This document shows, piece after piece, positions 28,900 through 38,835 of a DNA stretch of 64,000 bases. This DNA is from Planctomycetota bacterium (lineage in GTDB: Bacteria > Planctomycetota > Phycisphaerae > UBA1845 > UTPLA1), in contig JADJRI010000005.1 of the NCBI GenBank assembly GCA_016712275.1, positions 62,001-126,000 on the forward strand. Direction: 5' to 3'. Position 1 is the first letter of the stretch. Each line of letters starts with the position of its first letter. Below the pieces are notes generated by a model. The model was not told the origin of the DNA. It worked only from the letters and a program-made list of their open reading frames with translations, and did no database searches. A program made the position numbers and the translations under genes.

Positions 28900-31800
28900 A
28901 TGGCCGATTCCACATCGCTGTGCCCGACCCCTGAAGTGCTCGAAGGAATTGCGATCGGCAAATGCGGTTTGCCCGACATGGATCATCATGTCGCCAACTG
29001 CAAATCCTGCCGCGAAATGCTGCAACGCATTCGGGAAGACAATGCGTTTTTGGGCGATTTCGCCGTCGGCGGCGCATTGCCGATCATCACCAGGCCCCAA
29101 TCCACCCACGAAATCGAGATTCCCGGATATGAAATCGTTCGCGAGATTCATCGCGGCGGGCAGGGCGTTGTCTATCAGGCTCTGCAGAAATCCACGAAGC
29201 GCGCCGTTGCCATCAAGGTCATGAAGCAGGGACCGTTTGCAACACTGGCCGACCGGGCACGGTTCGATCGCGAAATCGAAACGCTCGGCCGAATGAACCA
29301 TCCGAATATCGTCGCGGTGCATGACGCGGGCGTCGTCACCGGCTTCCACTATTTTGTGATGAACTTTGTCGACGGGAAAACCCTTGACGAAACAATCACG
29401 CCGCCCAATCAACTGAATCGCGGCCGGATTCCCGAATCGATCGGCCTGTTCATCAAGGCCTGTGATGCCGTTCATGCGGCACACCTTCGCGGCGTGATTC
29501 ATCGCGACTTGAAACCAAGCAACATCCGCGTTGATGCATCCGGCGAACCGCACATCCTCGACTTCGGTCTCGCCAAATCGGTCGATGCCGAGCGCGATTC
29601 CGCCATGACCCAAAGCGGCCAGTTCGTGGGTTCGCTTCCGTGGGCCTCGCCGGAACAGGTGGAGGGTATGTCGTCGCGAATCGATCTGCGAACCGATGTC
29701 TACTCCCTCGGCGCCATTCTCTTTCAAATGCTGACAAGCGCACTGCCATTCGATGTCGGCAGCAATCTACGCGATGCGTTTGAAAGCGTGCTGCTCGAAG
29801 AACCGCCGCGGCCCAGCGCGGTCATGGCGGAAGCCGGCGGGCCGCGCCTCGACGATGAACTGGACACGATTGTTCTCAAGTGCCTTTCAAAGGACCGCGA
29901 TCGCCGTTATCAGAGCGCGGCGGAATTGTCGCGCGATTTGAGGCGCTACTTGGTGGGCGAGCCGATCGAAGCCAAACGCGATTCCGCATTGTACGTCCTG
30001 CGGAAAACCATGCGGCGATACAAACTGCGCGTGGCCGTGGCCGGCGCGCTGGTCGTGATTTTCGGCGCGTTCGGCGTAGTGATGGCACTGATGTATCGGC
30101 ACTCGTCGCGCATGGAACGGGACGCCGTGCGATCAGCGGCCTCATTCTCCAATTTGCTGACGATCAGCAATATCGAGCAGGGCCAAATGGCCGCCGTCAT
30201 GGGCAATGTCCATCAGGCAGAGCAATTGCTCTGGACGGAATTCCTGTCGCATCGCGATGCAAATGATTCCACGCGCCTGCAATTGAACGATCCGCCGGGT
30301 TCCCCCAGAGCATATTGGGCCCTCTTGGACCTCTATCGCCGCAATCCTTGCCGCATGACCGTCGCACTCGCGCCCGGCCAATTATCCATCGCCACCCTGG
30401 CGGATGACGACCAAAGCTTGTGGGTGGCGCGCGGTGACGGACTGATTCAGCGCATCGACGCCGCCGGCCGAATCCTCGATTCTTTTCGAATCAACTATCC
30501 CTCCGAACCGGGCACGCCCGGCGTCGATCCCACGGGATTGTTCGTGACCCACCAATCCAGCTTGGGCGTGACGGTTTGGAAACGCAATAACGGCGATCAA
30601 CCCATCTTGAATCTAAGGGCGGGACCGAATGATGTGATCGGAGATTTTTGTGTGTCGCGGTCCGGGTCGCGGCTGGCCGCAATTGTAAACGGTGCGGCGA
30701 CCGTCTGGACCCTTGATTCACCTGCCGTGCTCCTCAAAATTCAGGGAACCGCGCCTGATTTCACTGCGATTGCCATTTCAGTTGATGGCCGCCTAATGGC
30801 CGCACGCGATCGCGACGGCGGAATCCGCGTTTGGGACGTTGACAAACAAGACTGCGTCGTAAAGCACATGGCGCCGCCCGCACGTTCAGGCGCGATTACA
30901 CTCGGAGAACTGTGCTTTTCACCCGACGGCAGCCTTCTCGCCGATGGCTGGGCCGAGTCCGAAGGGCGAATATGGAACCTAAGTGCAAATCCTCCGACAC
31001 TCACTCAATTGAACGAGCAGCCCGGCACCTATCGCGTTCATGGTTTCAGTCCCGATGGAAGGCTGCTTGCCATCGGCGATCCCGGCGGAACACTTCGCAT
31101 CTTTGATGCACAATCCGGCGAGCGCATTGCACTCCGCATGGCTCATCAATCGCGGCTTTATTGCATCGCCTTCACCCGGGATGGCCGCGGCATCTGGACC
31201 GGCAGCGAAAATGAACTCAGGCTCTGGGATGTCAATCGGGACGAAGGCGTGTCGGTGGTGCGCCGCGACGACGACTTGTTTCACAGTGCCGATATCAGCC
31301 TCGACAATCGCACAATGATAGCAGGCGGCCGCAACGGTCGGTTCCATCGAATCGACTGCGAAACGCTCGTCGCAACGAGTGAACCGCTCGGAAACCAGGC
31401 CACCATTTCGAGTGTTTCCTTTTCGCCCGATGGCCGGCGAATGGCGGCCGCGACCTACGGCAATGACGCATTCGTTTGGGACCGGCAATCGCCGGACGCG
31501 CCGCCGCTTCGTATTGTGCACCCCAGAGTTATTCGCTTTGCCTGTTTTAGCCCAAACAGCAATCGAATCGCCACCTCATGCGAAGATGCAGTTGTGCGAG
31601 TCTGGCGTTGCAACGACGGCGGGCTCGAAATGGAGTGCAAGGACCTCGGTGAACCGGCCCCGCATATTGCATTTGATCCGTCTGGCCGGAACCTCGCAAT
31701 GGCTGTTCGCAGCGGCGCGCTGATCATCTGGAACCTTGAAAGCAGGGAATGCGAAACGTGGTCTCCAGCCAATCGACGACCGCTTCGCGTTGTGCGGTAT

Positions 31801-32229
31801 TCGGGCGACGGCCGTTGGCTCTACTCGGCTGGCGCCGGCCGAGTCATCCAGAAGTGGGACACGAAACATCGCAGCGTAAATACTGAGCTGTCCGGTCACA
31901 CCCAGGAAATCTACTGCATGGACATCAGCCCGGACGGGCAGTTGATTGCAAGTGGCGATAGCGCTGGCGCAATCCTCCTTTGGAATCCTGAGCTTCCGCG
32001 CCCACTCGCATCACTGGATGGCCATACCGGATCGGTCATGTCGCTTCGATTTTCGTCGGATGGTCGAAAGCTCATTTCGGCTGCACTCGATGGTACGATT
32101 CGTGTGTGGAATCTCGATTACTACGCTCGGTACGTTCGAAGCAATCTCGAAGCGCAGTTACAACGCCTCGGCGCGGAATCACTCGATATCGAGCAGGCCA
32201 ATGCATGGCGAAAATGGGCGTCGCCTTGA
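28900..32229 (+). CDS. Membrane Ser/Thr kinase with anti-sigma-type zinc finger and WD40 repeats
   Basis: A 1109-residue single-span protein. The N-terminus has HVANCKSC (about 30-37), the Hx3CxxC zinc motif of anti-sigma factors. The Hanks kinase domain follows with RGGQGVVYQA (85-94), VAIK (Lys 106), HRDLKPSN (201-208) and DFGLAKS (221-227). A transmembrane helix lies at about 375-397. The outside part (about 450-1090) is a WD40-type propeller; FSPDGRxLA and RVWNLD-type repeats recur. All catalytic residues are present. The partner upstream is a sigma factor, so the zinc finger may hold it and phosphorylation may free it, which is inference. The start is four bases after the sigma stop. Confidence 0.92.
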   Translation: MADSTSLCPTPEVLEGIAIGKCGLPDMDHHVANCKSCREMLQRIREDNAFLGDFAVGGALPIITRPQSTHEIEIPGYEIVREIHRGGQGVVYQALQKSTKRAVAIKVMKQGPFATLADRARFDREIETLGRMNHPNIVAVHDAGVVTGFHYFVMNFVDGKTLDETITPPNQLNRGRIPESIGLFIKACDAVHAAHLRGVIHRDLKPSNIRVDASGEPHILDFGLAKSVDAERDSAMTQSGQFVGSLPWASPEQVEGMSSRIDLRTDVYSLGAILFQMLTSALPFDVGSNLRDAFESVLLEEPPRPSAVMAEAGGPRLDDELDTIVLKCLSKDRDRRYQSAAELSRDLRRYLVGEPIEAKRDSALYVLRKTMRRYKLRVAVAGALVVIFGAFGVVMALMYRHSSRMERDAVRSAASFSNLLTISNIEQGQMAAVMGNVHQAEQLLWTEFLSHRDANDSTRLQLNDPPGSPRAYWALLDLYRRNPCRMTVALAPGQLSIATLADDDQSLWVARGDGLIQRIDAAGRILDSFRINYPSEPGTPGVDPTGLFVTHQSSLGVTVWKRNNGDQPILNLRAGPNDVIGDFCVSRSGSRLAAIVNGAATVWTLDSPAVLLKIQGTAPDFTAIAISVDGRLMAARDRDGGIRVWDVDKQDCVVKHMAPPARSGAITLGELCFSPDGSLLADGWAESEGRIWNLSANPPTLTQLNEQPGTYRVHGFSPDGRLLAIGDPGGTLRIFDAQSGERIALRMAHQSRLYCIAFTRDGRGIWTGSENELRLWDVNRDEGVSVVRRDDDLFHSADISLDNRTMIAGGRNGRFHRIDCETLVATSEPLGNQATISSVSFSPDGRRMAAATYGNDAFVWDRQSPDAPPLRIVHPRVIRFACFSPNSNRIATSCEDAVVRVWRCNDGGLEMECKDLGEPAPHIAFDPSGRNLAMAVRSGALIIWNLESRECETWSPANRRPLRVVRYSGDGRWLYSAGAGRVIQKWDTKHRSVNTELSGHTQEIYCMDISPDGQLIASGDSAGAILLWNPELPRPLASLDGHTGSVMSLRFSSDGRKLISAALDGTIRVWNLDYYARYVRSNLEAQLQRLGAESLDIEQANAWRKWASP

Positions 32230-32285
32230 TGCCCCTTCGTCAATGTCACAAGGAAGATTTCCGGCGACATTTGCGCCGACCGCAG

Positions 32286-34706
32286 TCAAGAGCTTGTCGC
32301 AACGGAATCGGGTACATTGTTTCGAACCGGTTTCTCGCGAATCATTGGAACCGCGCTCCCGGTATCCCGCGATCTACCCCCGCCATTGTCGCCCGTTAAG
32401 TCAACGGCGTCTGAGCCACACGGAGTTTCCGCCGAATCAGAACTGGAATCTCTAACAACATTCCCGTCTGAAATTTCGTCATTCTTAATGCGAATGGATT
32501 GCGGGGATGCCGTCGCTTGCCTTAAAACGCCGACGGTGTCCGTCGCAAGACAGCGAAGCCCCGCGCCGCGAACTGCTGCGGAAAAGGCCATTTCGCTCGC
32601 GAAAGCCCCGGGTTCAAGTCGCCGCGCCGCGGACGTCCGCAGGAGCGTCGTGCCCAGAGTCGCCTCAGTCGATTCCGCAAAAATGAGCCGGTCCTGAGCG
32701 CCATCCGCCGGCTTGCAAACGGCGTCCCCGCCGAAGTAGGCAAACGCGGGCACCAGATCCGCCAAAATGTCCGCCGCCGAGGGATAGTGCGGCGACCAGA
32801 CAAATACATACTCAGCGGACAATTCACCCAGCGCCATGGCATAACCGGACGAAACATCCGCCCCGACGTGACGAATCACGCGTCCCGGCACATCCGTCGA
32901 AGTGAATCCGTGCGGCTCTAACCAGACAGGCGTCACGCCAAGCGCCGCCGCCGTGTCGCGCAGGAATTGAAGTGCCTCAACCTTGTCACTTTCGTGTTCA
33001 ATCGGCAGAACGCAGGCCACCTGGGTCTGCTCGATGCGATTGCCCATACCCAGCATCGCTAGCACTTCCGCGAATCGATGGGCGCAGGTGTGTTCGGCCA
33101 TGACCTTGCGAATTGCCCGCACGCTCGTCCGGTTTCTCACCGACTCGCTGCCCAGCAATTCCTGCAAATGCCGCTGCGTCTCCTCGATGGATCGCGTCAG
33201 ATATACGCATTCCGAACCCAGCAGATTCTCAATCGACGGCGCATACGCGCTCACCACATTCGTCCCGCACGCGAGAATCTCAAAAACCCGCCGTGAACAC
33301 ATTGTCGGACTTGTCCGCACCGAATTCACGTTCAGGAAAATATGGTACCGCTTGTAGGCGTCGAGCATGTCCTCATAGGGCAACCCGCCGCGAATGGCAT
33401 ACTGATATTCCGGCGGATAAAGATAATTCTGCCAGCCCGGCCCGCTGTAGCCGAACATCCGATCGTAAATGTGCAATCCGAAAGGCAGAGCCGGTTCTAA
33501 TACCAGTCGCGCGTCTTCCGCGCGGCCGTCGTGTTTGGCGGCATACCATGTCCCCGCGAAGCAGACATTGCCCAAATCTCCCCCGCGGCGTCCGATCGGA
33601 TTATGAATACGCGGCTGCGCCGCAAACGGCAGCACCCCGACCCGATTATGCCCCGCCGCCTTCGAATATCGCTCGATGCAATCCGAATCGGTCGTGAGAA
33701 TCCGGTCGAACCAAACCGCTGAACCAATGAAGTGCTCGTAGTTCGCGGGGTCCTCTTTGTTCCAGAAGACGGTCGGAATGTTGCGCGACCGGCAATAGTC
33801 GACAAGCGCCTTCACCGGCCCATCGCCGTCTCGCCGGTCGGTCGAAACAAGATGCCGCCATTTTTCGTCATTGCCCTTCCAAGCAGACTCGACGAAAAGC
33901 AGCTCGGGCTTCATCTCGTCCATCTGGCGCTCCCACGTATCCGGCAGGAGCTGACGCCAGTCGCCTTCGGACTCAAAACACTCGAAGGAAAACTCATCCA
34001 ATATGCACGCGACGCGCACCTCGCGACGCGGCGCGGGAGCGATGGCTCTCGCGTTCTTAACGATATCGCTCGGTTCGCGCTGGACCTTGGCGACATCGCG
34101 CGCGACGACCGTTCCGGCTGTTGCGGCCGGCGCCGCCAGTCCGTCCGCCTTTCGCTGCGCCCGGCGCTTAATGCCATAAAAGAGAATCTTGATCAAACGA
34201 AATGGAAGCTTCAGCGTGTCAAGCGAGGGCCGAAGTGCCGTGACAAAGGCATCGCCCACCCGCCATCGAACCGAATTCATCGTATCCCACAATTGCGCCT
34301 GGGAATGCAGATAGCGGTCGCGCTCGACTTTTTGCTTTTCCCCCGCCCGCGTCAGCTTCTGGCGCAAATCGATCTGCATTTTCTGCAATTTGCGCACACT
34401 GCTTCGCAATTTGGTGAATTCCAGTTGCTTGTCCTTCGTGCCTTCACGGAGCGAAAGCAGCGCCTGCTGATTTCGCTCGGACTTCTCTCGAAGCTGGCGT
34501 TTCATCTTTTCCGACTTCGCAATGTGCCGGCTCAGCTGGCGCACCTGCGTATCGAGCGTTTCGTTGGCCCGCTCCAATTGCTCGACTCGGCGCATCGAAG
34601 CGCCGTTCAGTTTGTTTTGAATGGCGCGCAATCCGCTCTTTCGCTGGTGAATCTGCGAATGAAGCGATTCCAGCGTCTGGCGTTGTCCCGCCTCCACCTG
34701 CTCCAC
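32286..34706 (-). CDS. CgeB-like glycosyltransferase with coiled-coil N-terminus
   Basis: An 806-residue protein. Residues about 1-150 are a long coiled coil rich in Gln, Arg and Leu (LERANETLDTQVRQLSRHIA). A family-1-like glycosyltransferase of the CgeB type follows (about 225-560): ELLFVESAWKGND, IPTVFWNKEDPANYEHF, VCFAGTWYAAKHDGRAED and VFEILACGTNVVSAY, the last being the usual donor-binding turn. A C-terminal part of about 200 residues is unassigned. It probably makes surface glycan. The start is uncertain: GTG at 34706. The gene is in the same frame as the heparinase gene upstream, with only one TAG (34731-34733) between them. Confidence 0.83.
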   Translation of the reverse strand: MEQVEAGQRQTLESLHSQIHQRKSGLRAIQNKLNGASMRRVEQLERANETLDTQVRQLSRHIAKSEKMKRQLREKSERNQQALLSLREGTKDKQLEFTKLRSSVRKLQKMQIDLRQKLTRAGEKQKVERDRYLHSQAQLWDTMNSVRWRVGDAFVTALRPSLDTLKLPFRLIKILFYGIKRRAQRKADGLAAPAATAGTVVARDVAKVQREPSDIVKNARAIAPAPRREVRVACILDEFSFECFESEGDWRQLLPDTWERQMDEMKPELLFVESAWKGNDEKWRHLVSTDRRDGDGPVKALVDYCRSRNIPTVFWNKEDPANYEHFIGSAVWFDRILTTDSDCIERYSKAAGHNRVGVLPFAAQPRIHNPIGRRGGDLGNVCFAGTWYAAKHDGRAEDARLVLEPALPFGLHIYDRMFGYSGPGWQNYLYPPEYQYAIRGGLPYEDMLDAYKRYHIFLNVNSVRTSPTMCSRRVFEILACGTNVVSAYAPSIENLLGSECVYLTRSIEETQRHLQELLGSESVRNRTSVRAIRKVMAEHTCAHRFAEVLAMLGMGNRIEQTQVACVLPIEHESDKVEALQFLRDTAAALGVTPVWLEPHGFTSTDVPGRVIRHVGADVSSGYAMALGELSAEYVFVWSPHYPSAADILADLVPAFAYFGGDAVCKPADGAQDRLIFAESTEATLGTTLLRTSAARRLEPGAFASEMAFSAAVRGAGLRCLATDTVGVLRQATASPQSIRIKNDEISDGNVVRDSSSDSAETPCGSDAVDLTGDNGGGRSRDTGSAVPMIREKPVRNNVPDSVATSS

Positions 34707-34730
34707 CTGCGACGCGATCGCGCCCAGCCG

Positions 34731-36733
34731 CTAAACCAGCCGCAAATCGCCGTTGGCTTCCCTCTTGTGAATCTTGCCTGTCTCTCCCGAAACGTTCGAG
34801 ATCGGCGACCGGGCCAGCGAGCGGCGCGAGCGATATTCGAACGGAGTCGGCCAGACGCTCGACTCGATCGCGGACTCGCGAAATCGAATGCGCGAACGAA
34901 CCGGACCGGTCTCGAACGTAAAATCATGCGACTGGCCGCCGACCGACAAGGCGCACTGCAGCGTGGAACCGTCCCATTCCGACCGGCCGACCGGAATGCG
35001 CTCCGCCTCGCCCGGTCCCTGAAATACGAACGCAGTCACAAAAGCAACTGATTGACCGGCGGCATCCGAATGAACGGCCGATGCCGATTCGAACGATCCA
35101 TGTTGCCGCGAAACCCATCCGACCAGCGGATCGCGCTGCCCGCTAATCACGCGCGACGCTGCGGTTCCCGGCATCAGTTGCGACATGAACACTGTCGGCG
35201 AATCGGCGGAGTGTTCCGCCAGCGTTGCCCGCAGAAGTCCGGCATGGGCATCGTCCGGCGCTACACGCCAATCCGGGGCAAAAAGAAACTGCTGCGTCGC
35301 GGAAATCTCGCGATCGCAAACCAGCCGGTCAAACACCACAAATACATGCGGCGGAAAAAAAACAAGAAGACGCCGGCTCTCGACGCCCGGATACAAATAA
35401 TGAACCGCGTCGACCCCGGTCACACCCTTGCCTGTAAATGCAGAGGTAATGCCCGACTTCCCGATGTTCAACCGCCGTGTATCCGTGTCCGCGCGATCGA
35501 CAATAACGACATTGTGCCCGTAAACCGATTCGCAATATCGACGATGCGGATCGGTATAGTTGTACGAGTGTCTGCCGGCATCCGTAAGTATTTCCCGCCC
35601 AAATCCGAATATGGTAAACGACATGTCGTCATGATGCTTGTGCGTGCGCGTGTTGAATGCGGCGGTGAAGTAACAATGCAGCGAATCGCGCAGACCGTCG
35701 CGATCCCAGCGTTCCCGAATCACCGCGCATCCGTCCGTCGGAAGAATAAGATGATTTGCGGCCGGAACCGTCCCCTCCGCGCCCCCTGTCAGTGCATACA
35801 GTGCGTGTTCGCCGTCGCGCGGGTTGCGTCGAAGTTGATCCAGCAGTTCTTCGCTGCGATGCGCGACCGAATCACCGATTGGCGGCCATGTGCCGTCCGG
35901 CCGGAGCGAAAATGCGATCTTTCGCCAAGGCTCTCAATCGCGTGGTTAATCTCTTCGTGCGGCCGACCGTGCTGCGCGAGGAAATCCCGCGTCTGACCCA
36001 GCATCACGCACACAATGCCTTCGTAATTCGGCGAGTGCTCGAAATAAGCGCCCTCAAACGAAACGGCCGCCCGAACCTGCTCCAACAAGCGCGACCATGC
36101 AAGCTGCCGCCACGCCTCCGATTCCGGCCATTGCGGAACGAGTATGGCAAGTTCGAGCAGCGCACGGTCCTGCTCGATGCCGTGATTGTGACGCAGTCGA
36201 TAAATATGCGGCTCGGTGAGCAGCGATCCGTGGTGATGAAGGGCCGCCAGCAATCGCCGCGCAAAGGGCACGTCTTCCCGTTTGTATTGCCGCCAGGCCT
36301 CGGCAAACTCAAGAAGCACCAGAGTCCGTTGTGCGATGGCATGATCGTGCCATGCCATCGGATGCTCGCGTCCGCCGTGAATGAACGCTCCGATCCACGA
36401 TTCGACAATGGCGGCGGCGCGTTCTATTTGCGCGGCACATCGTGTCACTTCGTAAGCCTGAGCCAGATAACTGACATGCAGCAGCGAATGATGCCACATC
36501 TGCCAGTTGCGATCGCCAAGAGGATCCTCGTCCCAGGCCAATTCCTCTGGAAGCTGAACGCCGGGATGATGGTGAAGTCGATAAAGATGCCGGTTCAAAA
36601 TGTCATCAGCCAGCTCGACGAGCGGCACCGACGGCCGGAACGGGTGGATCACGGCCCGCACAGGGGATTCAAGCCACTCAGCGATCTGCAAATCGTTGAG
36701 TAACCGGCTCCATGCTCCACCCATAAATGCCAT
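34731..36733 (-). CDS. Heparinase II/III-like protein, frameshifted
   Basis: A protein of the polysaccharide lyase 12/heparinase II-III superfamily. The N-terminal alpha/alpha toroid is seen as NWQMWHHSLLHVSYLAQAYE, HDHAIAQRTLVLLEFAEAW and HNHGIEQDRALLELAIL, the last carrying the NHG-x-x-Q-type catalytic motif. The C-terminal beta-sandwich starts DDMSFTIFGFGREILTDAGRH. The frame shifts at a T run at 35920-35922 (minus strand AAAA to AAA). Between the halves the other frame reads KIAFSLRPDGTWPPIGDS, which joins them. Restored length is 667 residues. I chose the ATG at 36733 with ggag nine bases upstream; an upstream GTG would add eight residues. It probably acts on acidic glycans. Confidence 0.85.
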
Positions 36734-37052
36734 GCCGATTGTCTCCGTCCTGTCCACCCTGCGATTATCAAAGCCCGATCAGTGTGCGAGAGGCCGCGAG
36801 AGCGAGGAATGGGCCGCTTTGCCGGTCAACCGTCTCCAAAACCATCAAGACGCGGCAATTGCGATTCTATAAGCAGCCAGAGGGTCCGGCAAGAAAAGTG
36901 AAATGATCGGACCCTGATTCCACGGAGCGGTGCAATCCGTGGGTCGCCCCATGGCAGGTCACAGCGCGGTCCAATCCAGCACCCTCCTGCGGCCTTTTCC
37001 TCGCCACACTGGAAGCACACTCTCGCTTCATCTATGCTCATGCAAGGTCCTT

Positions 37053-38540
37053 ATGCAACAAAGTCACACCATTCCATCCAACGAGCCGGCCGATGCCGTA
37101 TCCCCCGGCGATGGTGCAAATGACCAGTTGATCGCAACAATTGAATCCTACCTGGCAGGACCCGCGCCAATAAAAAATGGACCGTCCGCCGAAACCATGG
37201 CCCAGTGGCTCGATGAAATCGCAGGCGGAGAAAACTGGCCGCAGAAATCCGCGGAAACCGGCCACGATTCCCTGACCTGGGCTGCGGCGCGAACTTTGTT
37301 GCGCGACCTCGTCACGCAACAAAGGGCGGCGAATTCAATTAACTCAGGAATCAGTGCAACACAAAATGCGGCGGTTCGATCATGCATACGCCGCCTCGCC
37401 GCCTTTTCCGCCATCGCGGCGTTGAACAGCCCTGCTTCTTCGGAGTCCGATGCGACGTCAGGTCCGCGATACTCAATCGACGACGGTGACAAGCATTCGG
37501 CACTCACTCGGTTTCTCAATGGCTGGCAACCCGCGGATGCCGGGGCTGCGACCCCCTCATTCGAAGACCTCATGCTGGGCGAAAACGACTGCCCCACCGG
37601 ATCGCTCGGCGGCCGGTCCTTTTATTACGAGATCCTCGATTGCATTCTCGAAAATGCGTCGGATCCCAATCGAATACCTCCCGTCCTGCGACCTTATCTG
37701 ACTGAACCCGTTATCGTCGCTCGCGACGCCTGGGTTCGGTTTTTCATTCGATTTCATCGCCGTGAGGCGACCGTGCGCGAGGGATTTGCACGCTTGTTCG
37801 GCGCTGCACGAAAGTCAAATGCTTCCGGCGCGCAGCGGGAATTCTGGGCCCTTCGCGGCATCGACTTCGCCGCCTATCCCGGCGATGCGGTCGGCGTCAT
37901 CGGCCGAAATGGCTCCGGCAAAACAACACTGCTCAAGTCACTCGCCGGAATACTCTCACCCGATCGCGGCACCATTGTCGTCACCGGAAAAGTCGGCTGC
38001 CTGCTGAGTTTCGGCGTCGGCTTCAATGCTCATCTCAGCGGACGCGAAAATGTTTTCCTCAACGGCTCAATCCTCGGCCTCTCCGAACGCGAAATCAATC
38101 GCCGGCTCAACGACATCATCGCATTCAGCGAACTCGGCGAATTCATCGATGCCCCGGTGCGTACCTATTCCGCCGGCATGCGCGGCCGCCTCGGCTTTTC
38201 CATTGCCGTCAACATCGACCCTGATGTTCTCATTCTCGACGAAGTGCTGACCGTCGGCGACGACTATTTCCAGAAGAAAGCCGGCTCGATCCTCGATCGA
38301 TTCCACCGCGCCAACAAAACCGTCGTCATCGCCAGCCACAGCATGGACCTTATTCGCCGTGTTTCCACCCGCGCCATTTGGATCGATCAAGGCAGGATTC
38401 GATTGAGCGGCGACCCGACCGAAGTCACCCGCGCATACGTCGCGGACTGCCGAAAACAGCGAGAAGCAGCCGGAATCAAGGAATCCGACACCGATGCTTC
38501 CGCTGCCCCGTCGTCACGCGACGCAGAAATTTCGGCATAG
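37053..38540 (+). CDS. Wzt/TagH-type polysaccharide ABC transporter ATPase with long N-terminal extension
   Basis: A 495-residue ABC ATPase. The nucleotide-binding domain is at about 265-480: Walker A GRNGSGKTT (about 284-292), family-specific GKVGCLLSFGVGFNAHLSGREN, signature YSAGMRGRLGF (about 372) and Walker B DVLILDEVLTVGD. These features place it with O-antigen, capsule and teichoic acid exporters. About 260 residues before the ATPase match nothing I know. No permease partner is in the window. It is divergent from the heparinase-like and glycosyltransferase genes, so a common glycan-related role is likely. I chose the ATG at 37053. Confidence 0.9.
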   Translation: MQQSHTIPSNEPADAVSPGDGANDQLIATIESYLAGPAPIKNGPSAETMAQWLDEIAGGENWPQKSAETGHDSLTWAAARTLLRDLVTQQRAANSINSGISATQNAAVRSCIRRLAAFSAIAALNSPASSESDATSGPRYSIDDGDKHSALTRFLNGWQPADAGAATPSFEDLMLGENDCPTGSLGGRSFYYEILDCILENASDPNRIPPVLRPYLTEPVIVARDAWVRFFIRFHRREATVREGFARLFGAARKSNASGAQREFWALRGIDFAAYPGDAVGVIGRNGSGKTTLLKSLAGILSPDRGTIVVTGKVGCLLSFGVGFNAHLSGRENVFLNGSILGLSEREINRRLNDIIAFSELGEFIDAPVRTYSAGMRGRLGFSIAVNIDPDVLILDEVLTVGDDYFQKKAGSILDRFHRANKTVVIASHSMDLIRRVSTRAIWIDQGRIRLSGDPTEVTRAYVADCRKQREAAGIKESDTDASAAPSSRDAEISA

Positions 38541-38835
38541 GGTTTGGCATCAAAATGGCCTGTCGCGGCCAAGCCCACTGTTGGATTTCGGCGACGCTCC
38601 GACCCGCTGCCGATTCCCGTTGCCTCAATACCGCCCGCCAGAGTACCTCAATGGCCCATGTGCCCGCCGCATACATCAATCCCATGACCAACGTGGACGC
38701 CGCTTTCGAGTCTAACTACGATATCAACATCCATAGCGGGCGTCGACAAAGTTCGGAGTGGCACAACCGCTCTCGCTGCACGCGTTGCAACTTGATTCCG
38801 GACTTGCACAATTCAACCAACCACGGGACCACGCC

